DNA of 11,621 bases from a bacterium (lineage in GTDB: Bacteria; Planctomycetota; J058; JAJDCP01): assembly GCA_030428695.1 (NCBI GenBank), contig JAUIEM010000325.1, positions 1-11,621 on the forward strand. The letters are read 5' to 3'. The notes under the pieces are model-generated. The model ran no database searches. It saw only the letters and a list, made by a program, of their open reading frames with translations, and was not told the origin of the DNA. Below, piece after piece: positions 1 to 6,488 of the stretch. Both the position numbers and the translations under genes were made by a program. Position 1 is the stretch's first letter. The number at the start of each line of letters is the position of its first letter.

Positions 1-62
1 ACGGCGATCCGCGACGCACCTCTTGTCGTCGACGAAGGAAGCTCCCCGGCTTCAGGGACAAC

Positions 63-80
63 GGAAGGCGAAAGCCCTCC
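63..80 (-). terminator. Possible hairpin terminator after the GNAT gene
   Basis: Read on the minus strand this is GGAGGGC-TTTC-GCCTTCC. In RNA it forms a 7-bp stem (one G-U pair) closed by a UUUC tetraloop, and it begins 6 bases after the GNAT stop codon. No run of U follows, so it is not a textbook intrinsic terminator; it could also stabilise the 3' end or be chance in GC-rich DNA. The remaining bases 1 to 62 show no recognisable gene. Confidence 0.35.
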
Positions 81-86
81 AGCCCC

Positions 87-755
87 TTACGCCCCCGGCG
101 GCGGCTGCCCCATCGTGTGCCAGCCGCTGAGCACGTGGATCAGCCGCTTCGCCGCCAGCCGGAACACGGTCTGGATCGAATGCAGGGTGTCTTCCCAGGT
201 GTCGCTCCCCGTCGGCGCGCGCAGGGGCAGGTCGACGACCAGCGTCGAGCCGTCGCGGGAGACGACCTTCAGGTCTTCGGACATGTGGTGCAGGAGCCCC
301 AGCGCCGGCTCGTTGTCGGCGAACAGCACGTTGCGGAACCAGCCGATGTCCCGCTCGCAGGCGGCCGCCGCCAGATGCTGCAGGATCAGCGAGCCGACCC
401 CGCGGTGGTGCATCGCGTCGATCACGGCGACGGCGGCCTCGGCCGTATCGGGCTTCTCGGGCAGCCGCACGAAGCGCCCGATGCCGAGGCCCTGCTCGCC
501 GTCCGGCGCGTCCTCCGCCTCGCACACCGCGCCGATCGCGACGTGGTCGGCGAAGTCGACCTCGGTGAAGTAGCGCAGCTCCCGGCGGGTCAGGTGGGGC
601 TTGGCGGTCAGGAAGCGGCGGAAGCGCGAGCGCGGCGAGAGCTCCTGAAAGCCGCGGGCGAGGAGCTCCTTGTCCTGCGGCCGCACGCAGCGCAGCAGCA
701 CCTCGCGGCCGTCCTTGAGCCGCGCGGGCTCGGACCATCCCCGCCCGTACTTCAT
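87..755 (-). CDS. GNAT-family N-acetyltransferase
   Basis: A 222-residue GNAT-type acyl-CoA transferase of unknown substrate, probably cytoplasmic. The N-terminal part (about 38 to 75: LSPRSRFRRFLT followed by LTRRELRYFTEVDFADHVAIGAV) resembles the GNAT domain found alone or at the C-terminus of PatA/Pat protein lysine acetyltransferases. The acetyl-CoA binding loop is visible as HHRGVGSLIL (116 to 125; R118, G119, G121), followed by the usual ADNEPALGLL segment (146 to 155). About 45 extra residues follow residue 175 and match no domain I recognise. There is no cyclic-nucleotide-binding or CoA-ligase domain. The frame stays open far upstream, but the hydrolase stop forms ATGA with this ATG, which points to translational coupling and fixes the start. 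It is the last gene of the minus-strand block. Protein-lysine acetylation is possible but the substrate cannot be told from sequence. Confidence 0.88.
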   Translation of the reverse strand: MKYGRGWSEPARLKDGREVLLRCVRPQDKELLARGFQELSPRSRFRRFLTAKPHLTRRELRYFTEVDFADHVAIGAVCEAEDAPDGEQGLGIGRFVRLPEKPDTAEAAVAVIDAMHHRGVGSLILQHLAAAACERDIGWFRNVLFADNEPALGLLHHMSEDLKVVSRDGSTLVVDLPLRAPTGSDTWEDTLHSIQTVFRLAAKRLIHVLSGWHTMGQPPPGA

Positions 756-1477
756 CCCAGCCGGTCCGCGACCAGATCGGCCAGCGCGGGGAGGACCTCC
801 GGAGGGATGGTGTGACCTCCGCCGAAGGCGTGGAAGCCGACCGTCAGCCCCGCTTCCCGCAGCAGCTCGCGCAGCCGCTCGGCGAGGGTGAAGGGCAGCA
901 GCGGATCGGCCCGCCCGTGGCTCTGCACGATCGGCATCCCGGCGCGGCGCGCGGCCCGCTTCCTCCACAGGCTCTCGCACAGCACCGTGCCGGACAGGAT
1001 CGCCAGCCCGGCGGGAGCTTCCTCCGCCCGCAGGGCGACGTCGGTGCTCAGCATCGCCCCCTGTGAGAAGCCCCCGAGCACCAGCCGCTCCCAGTCGTGG
1101 CCCGAGGCCGCGAGCAGGGCTTCGAGGCAGGCACGCAGCTTGCGGCGGGCGGCGGCGAGGCCGTCTGGTTCCTCGTTGACCAGCTCGAGCAGCCGGCCCT
1201 CGCGCATCGCCCGGTCGATGCGGCCGACGTCGATCATCCACCAGGCCCGGGCGCCGAAGCCCATGCCGCCGAGGCTGAGGGGCGCCTCGGGAAAGATGCA
1301 GCGCACCTTTGCCAGGCGCGGATCGGCCAGCAGCGCGTCGGCGAGCGGGACCAGGTCGTCGCCCGGCGCCCCGAAGCCGTGGCAGAGCACCAGGCTGAGG
1401 GCGGGCTGCGTGCCGTCCGGCAGGCGGTCGACCAGGTGGCAGGAGAGGGGTCCGAAGCGGGTGTGACGGACGGCCAT
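752..1477 (-). CDS. Phospholipase/carboxylesterase-type alpha/beta hydrolase
   Basis: A 241-residue serine hydrolase of the phospholipase/carboxylesterase (abhydrolase_2, acyl-protein thioesterase-like) family, which hydrolyses ester or thioester bonds of acyl chains or small esters. The whole fold is present. HGFGAPGDDL (33 to 42) is the oxyanion-side strand. WWMID (79 to 83) is characteristic of the family. GFSQGAML (136 to 143) is the nucleophile elbow with S138, D191 lies in HGRADPLLPF, and H222 lies in GGGHTIP. No signal peptide is seen, so it should be cytoplasmic. The start is well supported: GGAGGA lies just upstream with good spacing, and the aminotransferase ends 11 bp before it. 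The stop codon overlaps the next gene's ATG. The physiological substrate is unknown. Confidence 0.92.
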   Translation of the reverse strand: MAVRHTRFGPLSCHLVDRLPDGTQPALSLVLCHGFGAPGDDLVPLADALLADPRLAKVRCIFPEAPLSLGGMGFGARAWWMIDVGRIDRAMREGRLLELVNEEPDGLAAARRKLRACLEALLAASGHDWERLVLGGFSQGAMLSTDVALRAEEAPAGLAILSGTVLCESLWRKRAARRAGMPIVQSHGRADPLLPFTLAERLRELLREAGLTVGFHAFGGGHTIPPEVLPALADLVADRLG

Positions 1478-1488
1478 GCTTCCTCCGC

Positions 1489-2703
1489 TCAAGAGGGCCC
1501 GTCGGGCCAGGAGGCGAGGGCGCGCCGCCAGACCGGCCGCGAGCGCTCGATCATCTCCGCATCGACCGCGAGGCTGACGCGGAAGTAGCCGGGCATGCCG
1601 AAGGCGCGTCCCGGCACGACCAGCACGCCGGACTTCTTCAGGTGCGTGCACAGGGCGAGGTCGTCGCCGCCCGGCGCCCGCGGGAACAGGAACAGCCCGC
1701 CCTCCGGCTCGGTCAGCTCGAGGCCGAGCTCGCGGAAGAGGTCGCCGAGCAGGGCGAGGTTGCGCCGGTACGGGCTCAGGTCGACGCAGGCGTCCTGGCA
1801 CAGCGCCGTCGCCCGCTGCATCAGCGCCGGGGCGTTGACGAAGCCGAGGGTGCGCTGGCAGAAGATCGCCGCGTTGAGCAGCTCGGCGGCGCCCGGGGCC
1901 CGCGGCGAGACCGCGAGGTAGCCGATGCGCTCGCCGGCGAGCCCGAGGTCCTTGCTGTGCGAGCCGACGGCGATCGCGTTCGGATGCACGCCGAGCAGGC
2001 TCTCGTGGTGGCCGGTGAACAGCACGTTCTTGTATGGCTCGTCCATCAGCAGGTAGATCGGCCGGCCGGCGACGACCGCGGCGATCTCCTCGAGCAGGGC
2101 CCGCGGGTAGTTCCGCCCGCTCGGGTTGTTCGGGCTGTTGAGCAGCACGACCCGGGTGCGCGGCGTCAGGGCGTCGGCGATGCGCGCGGGGTCGGGCAGG
2201 AAGGTCGCGGGGTCGGTCGAGACCACGACGGGCCGCGCGGCGGCGTGCTCGATGTAGAAGACGTACTCGGCGAAGTAGGGGGCGAGCAGCAGCACTTCGT
2301 CGCCGGGGTTGAGCAGCGCCCGCAGCGCGACGTTGAGCCCGCCCGCGGCGCCGACGGTCAGCAGCACGTGGGAGCCGGGGATGCGGAGCCCCGCCTCTTT
2401 CGACAGCGTCCGCGCGTAGGCGTTGCGCGCGGAGGTCAGCCCGGCGTTCGGCATGTAGCGGTGCATGCCCGGGGCGTTCTCGCCGACCAGGCGCGCGAGG
2501 GCGTTGCGGAACTGCTCGGGCGGCTCGAGGTTCGGGCTGCCGAGGCTGAAGTCGAAGACGTTGCTCGCGCCCCAGGCCTGGCGCAGGCGGCGGCCCTCGT
2601 CGAACATCCGGCGGATCCACGAGCTGCGCCCGAGGCTGCCCGCGATGCGTGTGGCGATCGGGACCGCCACCTCTTCCGTCTGGGATTCCGACTGCTCGAC
2701 CAA
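1489..2703 (-). CDS. Class I/II pyridoxal-phosphate aminotransferase (TTG start)
   Basis: A fold-type I PLP enzyme of the aspartate-aminotransferase superfamily, 404 residues from the TTG start, transferring amino groups between an amino acid and a 2-oxo acid. Numbered from the TTG, the landmarks are: N193 in NSPNNPSG; D221 (pairs with the PLP ring nitrogen) and Y224 in MDEPY; the Schiff-base lysine K251 in SHSKDLGLAGERIGY; and R375 in GYFRVSLA, which binds the substrate carboxylate. The N-terminal SSWIRRMFDEG and FDFSLGSPNLEPP resemble a group usually annotated only as pyridoxal phosphate-dependent aminotransferase. An in-frame ATG at 2775 would add 24 residues. I prefer TTG at 2703 because AAGGAG lies 5 bases upstream, a promoter lies between the two candidates, and codons before 2703 (CTT, ACA, GGA, CGT, CCT) are unlike the rest. 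GTG at 2670 is a third option. Substrate unknown. Confidence 0.9.
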   Translation of the reverse strand: MVEQSESQTEEVAVPIATRIAGSLGRSSWIRRMFDEGRRLRQAWGASNVFDFSLGSPNLEPPEQFRNALARLVGENAPGMHRYMPNAGLTSARNAYARTLSKEAGLRIPGSHVLLTVGAAGGLNVALRALLNPGDEVLLLAPYFAEYVFYIEHAAARPVVVSTDPATFLPDPARIADALTPRTRVVLLNSPNNPSGRNYPRALLEEIAAVVAGRPIYLLMDEPYKNVLFTGHHESLLGVHPNAIAVGSHSKDLGLAGERIGYLAVSPRAPGAAELLNAAIFCQRTLGFVNAPALMQRATALCQDACVDLSPYRRNLALLGDLFRELGLELTEPEGGLFLFPRAPGGDDLALCTHLKKSGVLVVPGRAFGMPGYFRVSLAVDAEMIERSRPVWRRALASWPDGPS

Positions 2704-2731
2704 GACCGCTCCTTCGCCGCAAGGCTGCGCG

Positions 2732-2759
2732 ATGATACGCGATCCCCTCGCGGCGGCAA
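2732..2759 (-). promoter_or_regulatory. Candidate sigma70-like promoter for the aminotransferase
   Basis: On the minus strand, TTGCCG (2759 to 2754, 4 of 6 matches to TTGACA) is separated by 16 bp from TATCAT (2737 to 2732, 5 of 6 matches to TATAAT). Transcription would begin near 2725, leaving a leader of about 22 bases that contains the AAGGAG ribosome binding site and the TTG start at 2703. The AT-richer -10 stands out against very GC-rich surroundings. Confidence 0.5.
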
Positions 2760-2802
2760 GCTTTGTCGGGGTCATGCGCTGTCGTGCGGAGGCGACCCGG
2801 GT

Positions 2803-3507
2803 TCAACCGCCACCCGTCTTCGCCGGCTCCAGGCACGCCGCCACGTCGTTCTTGTAGCTGTTGACGAGCGTCGCGACCGGGTAGGCCTCCATCGCGTCGC
2901 TGTCGAAGGGAAGCAGGAGGCGCTGCAGCACCTCGAGCTCCTCCAGCTCCGGGTCGAGCCAGGTGTCGTGGGCGTCGGCGGGCAGGATCAGGGGCATGCG
3001 CTTGTGGATCGACAGGCACAGCTGGTTGGCGGCGACGGTGATGATGGTGAAGCTCTCGATCGTGCCCTCGGGGCCGCGCCAGGTGTCCCACAGACCCGCG
3101 AAGACGAAGGGCTCGCCGTCCTTGAGCCGGATCAGGTAGGGCTGCTTCGGGGACTTCTTCGCGCCGGGATCGAGCTTCTTCCACTCGTAGAAGCCCTCGC
3201 TGGGGATCAGGCAGCGGCGCCGCTTGAAGGCGTCCTTGAAGGCGGATTTGCTCGCGAGGGTCTCGGCCCGGGCGTTGATCATCCGCGCGCCGATCTTCTT
3301 GTCCTTGGCCCACCACGGGATCAGCCCCCAGCGCAGGGGCTCGAGGGCGCGCTCCTGGTCGCGCTCGTGGATGCGCAGCACCGCCGCGTCCTGGGTCGGC
3401 GCGAGGTTGTAGCGCGGCGTCGCCGCGGGTTGCGCGGAGCGCTGCATCTTCAGCGTCTTGTAGAGCTTCTCGGGGTCGGTCGTGAACTGGACGAAGCGTC
3501 CGCACAT
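2803..3507 (-). CDS. SRAP (HMCES/YedK) family abasic-site processing protein
   Basis: A 234-residue SOS-response-associated peptidase family protein. Family members covalently cap abasic sites in single-stranded DNA through the N-terminal cysteine exposed when the initiator Met is removed. All hallmark residues are present: C2 in MCGRF; YNLAPTQ (33 to 39); N78 and R80 in MINARAE; E104 in PSEGFYEW; and H168 in HKRMP. The RWGLIPWW strand (59 to 66) is also typical. A GTG codon lies directly before the ATG. The ATG is preferred because the active-site Cys must be residue 2, and the AGGA ribosome binding site then has a 6-base spacing. That site overlaps the kinase stop codon, so the two genes are probably translationally coupled. 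Length is normal for bacterial members. No LexA box is recognised nearby. Confidence 0.95.
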   Translation of the reverse strand: MCGRFVQFTTDPEKLYKTLKMQRSAQPAATPRYNLAPTQDAAVLRIHERDQERALEPLRWGLIPWWAKDKKIGARMINARAETLASKSAFKDAFKRRRCLIPSEGFYEWKKLDPGAKKSPKQPYLIRLKDGEPFVFAGLWDTWRGPEGTIESFTIITVAANQLCLSIHKRMPLILPADAHDTWLDPELEELEVLQRLLLPFDSDAMEAYPVATLVNSYKNDVAACLEPAKTGGG

Positions 3508-3516
3508 CACAAGTCC

Positions 3517-5325
3517 TCAGGGACTGTCGGTGGTCTTCCCCAGCCGCAGCGACAGGTCGCGCCACACGCTGCACGCGCTCTCGTGGGCGTCGACGGCGAG
3601 GCTGAAGCGGGTCGCGCGCTCCGGCAGGGTGCGGCGGCCGATCACCTTGCCGCCGACCTCGAAGATCGCGTAGCCCTCGACGACCGACACCATCACCGGC
3701 AGCCCCTCCGGGCCGATCGCGACGCTGTCGATGACCAGGGCGGCGAGGCCGACGCCGTCGGTGTCCTCGTGCCACACCTCGAAGGTCTGGATGGTGCCGG
3801 CGGCGAGCTTGCGGAAGCGCAGCCCGACGAACGGCGCGCCGTTGGCCTCGACGAACAGCCCTGCCCCCTGCGCGCCGCCGTCGAGCAGGCAGCCCTCGAC
3901 CCGCCAGATCGTGCCGCCGGCGGCGCGGCCGAGGTAGCCCTTGCCGGTCAGGGCGATGGTGCCGGCCTCGGGGGCCGCCTCGTGGGCCCAGGCGGCGTTG
4001 CCCTGCTCGCGCCACAGGCCCGCGCTGCCGGTCCAGGCGGGCATCGGCGCGCTCCAGGTGACCCGGGCGAGCAGCTGGGCGGGGTCGGCGGCGGGCCGCG
4101 CCTGGGTCCAGGCGGTCACGCCGGCCGTCGCCAGGCCGACGAGCACGAGGGTGACGAGGAACCAGGCGATCATGCGGCTGCGGCTGGCCGGGGTGGCGGT
4201 GATCGGGACCCCGGTCCGGGTGCTGCGCACATCGAGGATGTCGCCGTCGTCGAAGTTCCCGCTGTCCTTGACCGTGACCGGCTGCAGGGCGGGGCCTTCG
4301 GGGCGGTCGTCGAGCTTCCCCTGGCGGTCGAGCTCGCGGCGCAGCTGCTTGAGATCCTTGTACAGCTCGCGGGGGCTCTTGTAGCGGTTCTCGGGGTTCT
4401 TGGCGAGCAGGCGCTCGAGCACCTGTTCGAAGGCCCGGGGCACGTTCTTGCGGTGGGCGCTGATCTGGCGCGGGTAGGCGTAGCGGTGCAGGTGCAGCAT
4501 GTCGGGCACCGAGCTGCCCTTGAACGGCTTGGTGCCCGCGAGCATCTGGTACATCACGACGCCGAGGGAGTACAGGTCGCTGCGATGGTCGAGGTCACCG
4601 CCCTGGAACTGCTCCGGCGACATGTAGTCCGGCGAGCCGAGGATCATCCCCGAGCGGGTGATCGCCTTCTTCCCCTCATCGCTGAACTTGGCGAGGCCGA
4701 AGTCGAGCAGCAGGACGCGCTTCTTGCCGCCGAGCATGATGTTCTTCGGCTTGACGTCGCGGTGCAGGAGGCGCTTCTCGCGGGCGTGCTCGAGGGCGTT
4801 GGCGACTCCCATCGCGATGCGGAGGATGCTGTTGAAGCTCGGGGCGCCGCGCGCGAGGTAGCTGTCGAGGTCCTTGCCCTCGACGTACTCCATCGCCATG
4901 AACAGGCGCCCGGTCTCGCGGTCCTTGCCGACCCGGTACACCCGCACGATGTTCGGGTGGTCGAGGGCGGCGGCGGCGCGGGCCTCGACCAGGAAGCGCC
5001 GGGCGAAGGCCTCGTTCTTGTTCAGGGTCGATTTCAGGACCTTCAGGGCGACCCGCCGGTCGAGGGTCTTCTCGCGGGCGAGGAAGACCTGGCCCATCGC
5101 CCCGACGCCCAGGGTGCGCTCGATCATGTAGTTGCCGAGCCGGGTCAGGCCGCCGATGGTCGACTCGAGGGCGTCCTCTTCTTCCGTCGCCGCGACCTCG
5201 GGGTTGTCCTGGTCGACCGTCTCGAGCCCGCTGAGCAGCGAGTCCGCGGGATGGGCGGACTGCCTCCGCGTCGTCCGCCGGGGACGGGAGAAGCGGGGCG
5301 AACGATGGTTGGACGAGCTCGGCAT
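3517..5325 (-). CDS. Transmembrane Hanks-type Ser/Thr protein kinase with extracytoplasmic C-terminal domain
   Basis: A 602-residue receptor-like kinase. Residues 1 to 33 are basic and Ser/Pro-rich, then an acidic stretch precedes the catalytic domain (about 66 to 330). Motifs: glycine loop GVGAMG (73 to 78), VALK with K95, alpha-C glutamate E114, HRDVKPKN (188 to 195, catalytic D190), DFG (208 to 210) and SPE (236 to 238) in place of APE. Every residue needed for activity is present. A charged linker leads to one membrane helix (about 385 to 406). The outside part (about 415 to 600) is beta-rich, with WRVEGCLLDGG, LFVEANGAPFVGLRF and YAIFEVGG stretches recalling LamG/concanavalin-like or 3-keto-disaccharide-hydrolase-like folds. 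No PASTA repeats are present. It probably senses an extracytoplasmic ligand and phosphorylates unknown targets. It is the first gene of the block, with only a weak GGA-type ribosome binding site. Confidence 0.93.
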   Translation of the reverse strand: MPSSSNHRSPRFSRPRRTTRRQSAHPADSLLSGLETVDQDNPEVAATEEEDALESTIGGLTRLGNYMIERTLGVGAMGQVFLAREKTLDRRVALKVLKSTLNKNEAFARRFLVEARAAAALDHPNIVRVYRVGKDRETGRLFMAMEYVEGKDLDSYLARGAPSFNSILRIAMGVANALEHAREKRLLHRDVKPKNIMLGGKKRVLLLDFGLAKFSDEGKKAITRSGMILGSPDYMSPEQFQGGDLDHRSDLYSLGVVMYQMLAGTKPFKGSSVPDMLHLHRYAYPRQISAHRKNVPRAFEQVLERLLAKNPENRYKSPRELYKDLKQLRRELDRQGKLDDRPEGPALQPVTVKDSGNFDDGDILDVRSTRTGVPITATPASRSRMIAWFLVTLVLVGLATAGVTAWTQARPAADPAQLLARVTWSAPMPAWTGSAGLWREQGNAAWAHEAAPEAGTIALTGKGYLGRAAGGTIWRVEGCLLDGGAQGAGLFVEANGAPFVGLRFRKLAAGTIQTFEVWHEDTDGVGLAALVIDSVAIGPEGLPVMVSVVEGYAIFEVGGKVIGRRTLPERATRFSLAVDAHESACSVWRDLSLRLGKTTDSP

Positions 5326-5340
5326 CGGGAATTCCGCGCG

Positions 5341-5364
5341 GACCGGCTTATACTGTAGCCGGTC
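5341..5364. promoter_or_regulatory. Perfect inverted repeat in the divergent promoter region
   Basis: GACCGGCT, an 8-base AT-rich spacer TATACTGT, then AGCCGGTC form a perfect 8-bp inverted repeat; GCGC arms on both sides extend it by four pairs if one base is bulged. The -10 of the minus-strand promoter candidate lies in the spacer and the edge of one arm. It fits a dimeric-regulator operator or a hairpin at the start of the kinase leader. Confidence 0.5.
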
Positions 5365-5380
5365 GCGCGATTCGTTTCAC
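5352..5380 (-). promoter_or_regulatory. Candidate promoter for the kinase gene
   Basis: On the minus strand GTGAAA (5380 to 5375, 4 of 6 matches to TTGACA) precedes TACAGT (5357 to 5352, 4 of 6 to TATAAT) with a 17-bp spacer. Transcription would begin near 5345, about 20 bases before the kinase ATG at 5325. The match is moderate. Overlap with the inverted repeat at 5341 to 5364 suggests the promoter could be regulated there. A plus-strand TATACT (5349 to 5354) might be a -10 for the rightward gene, but no -35 accompanies it. Confidence 0.38.
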
Positions 5381-5394
5381 CATGAGGCGAAACG
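5373..5394. repeat. Second short inverted repeat in the divergent region
   Basis: CGTTTC (5373 to 5378) and GAAACG (5389 to 5394) form a 6-bp stem. Inside it CC and GG pair across an A/C mismatch around an ATGA loop. It lies about 8 bp from the first inverted repeat and overlaps the -35 of the kinase promoter candidate. It would also fall in a long leader of the rightward gene if that transcript starts near 5360. Confidence 0.35.
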
Positions 5395-5504
5395 GACGTT
5401 CCCCGCCGGGCTCGAGAAGGCGCTCCGCAAGCCGGCCCCAGGACTCGCCTCCGACGCGTCCTCCGAGAGATTCCGACCACGACTTCGACACGAGGTGCAG
5501 CACT

Positions 5505-6452
5505 ATGTCATACAAGGTCATCTATCTGACCGTCCACGGCAGCCGCGCCTACGGGCTCGCCCGTCCGGGCAGCGACACCGACCTGAAGGGGGTGTGTGTC
5601 GGCGATCCTTCCTGGTACCTGGGCTTCCGCGGCGGACCTGAGCAAGTCGAGCTCAGCGCCGACCACGTCTTCTACGAGCTGCGCAAGTTCATGCGCCTGG
5701 CCGCCGCCGCCAACCCGACCCTGCTCGAGACCCTGTACACCGAGCCCTCCGCGCACCGCATCCTGACCGCGGCGGGGCGCAGGCTGCTCGCCGCCCGCGA
5801 CGCCTTCCTGTCGCGGCGCGCGGGGCGCAGCTTCGGGGGCTACGCCCTCGCCCAGCTGCGCCGCATCAAGAACCACCGCCGCTGGCTGCTCGACCCTCCG
5901 CGGCAGGCGCCCCGGCGCGAGGACTTCGGCCTGCGCGCCCAGCCGGAGCTGTCGCGGGAGGAGCTCGGGGCCGCCCTCAGCCTCGAGGAGCGCGCGCAGC
6001 TGCAGACCGAGCGCCACGGCCCGGGCTTCCTGACGATGCTGCGGAGCGAGAAGCGCTTCGCGAAGGCCCTGCGCAACTGGCAGGACTTCCGCCGCTGGCA
6101 GCGCGAGCGGAACCCGGACCGGCACGCCCTCGAGGCGCGCTTCGGCTACGACACCAAGCACGCCCAGCACCTGGTGCGGCTCCTGCGCATGGGGCTGGAG
6201 GTCCTGCAGGAAGGGGCGGTGCGGGTGCTGCGGCCCGACCGCGAGGAGCTGCTCGCGATCCGCGACGGGCGTTGGAGCTACGACGAGCTCATCGGCCAGG
6301 CGGAGGAGCTCGGAGCGCGCATCCGCGCGGCCGAGAAGACCTCCCCGCTGCCCGCGCAGCCCGACCTGGCCGCTCTCGACGCGCTGTGCGTCGAGCTGGT
6401 CGAGGAGGTCTGGGGGGTCCGTGGACCGAGCGCCCGGGGCGGTGTATCCTGA
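5505..6452 (+). CDS. RlaP/YcgL-type DNA polymerase beta superfamily nucleotidyltransferase
   Basis: A 315-residue predicted nucleotidyltransferase of the RlaP family (COG3541, YcgL-like), which belongs to the pol-beta superfamily. Some members sit in RNA-repair operons, but the reaction of the family is poorly defined. The catalytic motif is complete: HGSRAYGLARPGSDTDLKGV (11 to 30) with G12-S13 and the metal-binding pair D24/D26. A third acidic residue is probably E58 in the FYELRKF strand. Family-like segments follow: NPTLLETLY (70 to 78), LRRIKNHRRWLL (118 to 129) and GYDTKHAQHLVRLLRMG (214 to 230). The frame is open from an ATG at 5382, but the family begins at MSYKVIYLTVHGSR and GAGG lies 9 bases before this ATG. 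No RtcB, RtcA or archease gene is in the window. Only 36 bp separate it from the secreted-protein gene, so co-transcription is possible. Function is inferred from family only. Confidence 0.88.
   Translation: MSYKVIYLTVHGSRAYGLARPGSDTDLKGVCVGDPSWYLGFRGGPEQVELSADHVFYELRKFMRLAAAANPTLLETLYTEPSAHRILTAAGRRLLAARDAFLSRRAGRSFGGYALAQLRRIKNHRRWLLDPPRQAPRREDFGLRAQPELSREELGAALSLEERAQLQTERHGPGFLTMLRSEKRFAKALRNWQDFRRWQRERNPDRHALEARFGYDTKHAQHLVRLLRMGLEVLQEGAVRVLRPDREELLAIRDGRWSYDELIGQAEELGARIRAAEKTSPLPAQPDLAALDALCVELVEEVWGVRGPSARGGVS
6422..6450 (+). promoter_or_regulatory. Weak promoter candidate for the secreted-protein gene
   Basis: TGGACC (6422 to 6427, 4 of 6 matches to TTGACA) and TATCCT (6445 to 6450, 4 of 6 to TATAAT) are separated by 17 bp and overlap the last codons of the nucleotidyltransferase gene. 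The predicted start, near 6457, would give a leader of about 30 bases ending in GAGGAGG. Such matches can occur by chance, but the -10 is one of few AT-rich steps here. Confidence 0.28.
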
Positions 6453-6488
6453 CGGTGCGGGCTCCGCTGCTGGCGGGGTCGAGGAGGA

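Noticed and set aside
756..1241. N-terminal extension of the GNAT gene into the hydrolase region
   Set aside because: The extension is Arg/Gly-rich shadow sequence of the hydrolase gene, while the ATGA overlap and the GNAT domain boundary fit the start at 755.
1642..5358. A 1238-residue open frame on the plus strand across the aminotransferase, SRAP and kinase genes
   Set aside because: Same cause: an antisense shadow of three genes with intact catalytic motifs. The product is low-complexity and domain-free.
5382..5504. Upstream ATG for the nucleotidyltransferase, adding 41 residues
   Set aside because: The added stretch is Arg/Pro/Ser-rich, lies in the regulatory region and overlaps an inverted repeat. 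The family begins at the HGSR strand close to residue 1, and GAGG precedes the ATG at 5505.
5505..6452. MNT-type toxin-antitoxin nucleotidyltransferase or CCA-adding enzyme
   Set aside because: MNT antitoxins are much shorter and sit beside a HEPN gene, which is missing. The conserved segments after the catalytic motif fit RlaP/YcgL rather than CCA-adding enzymes.
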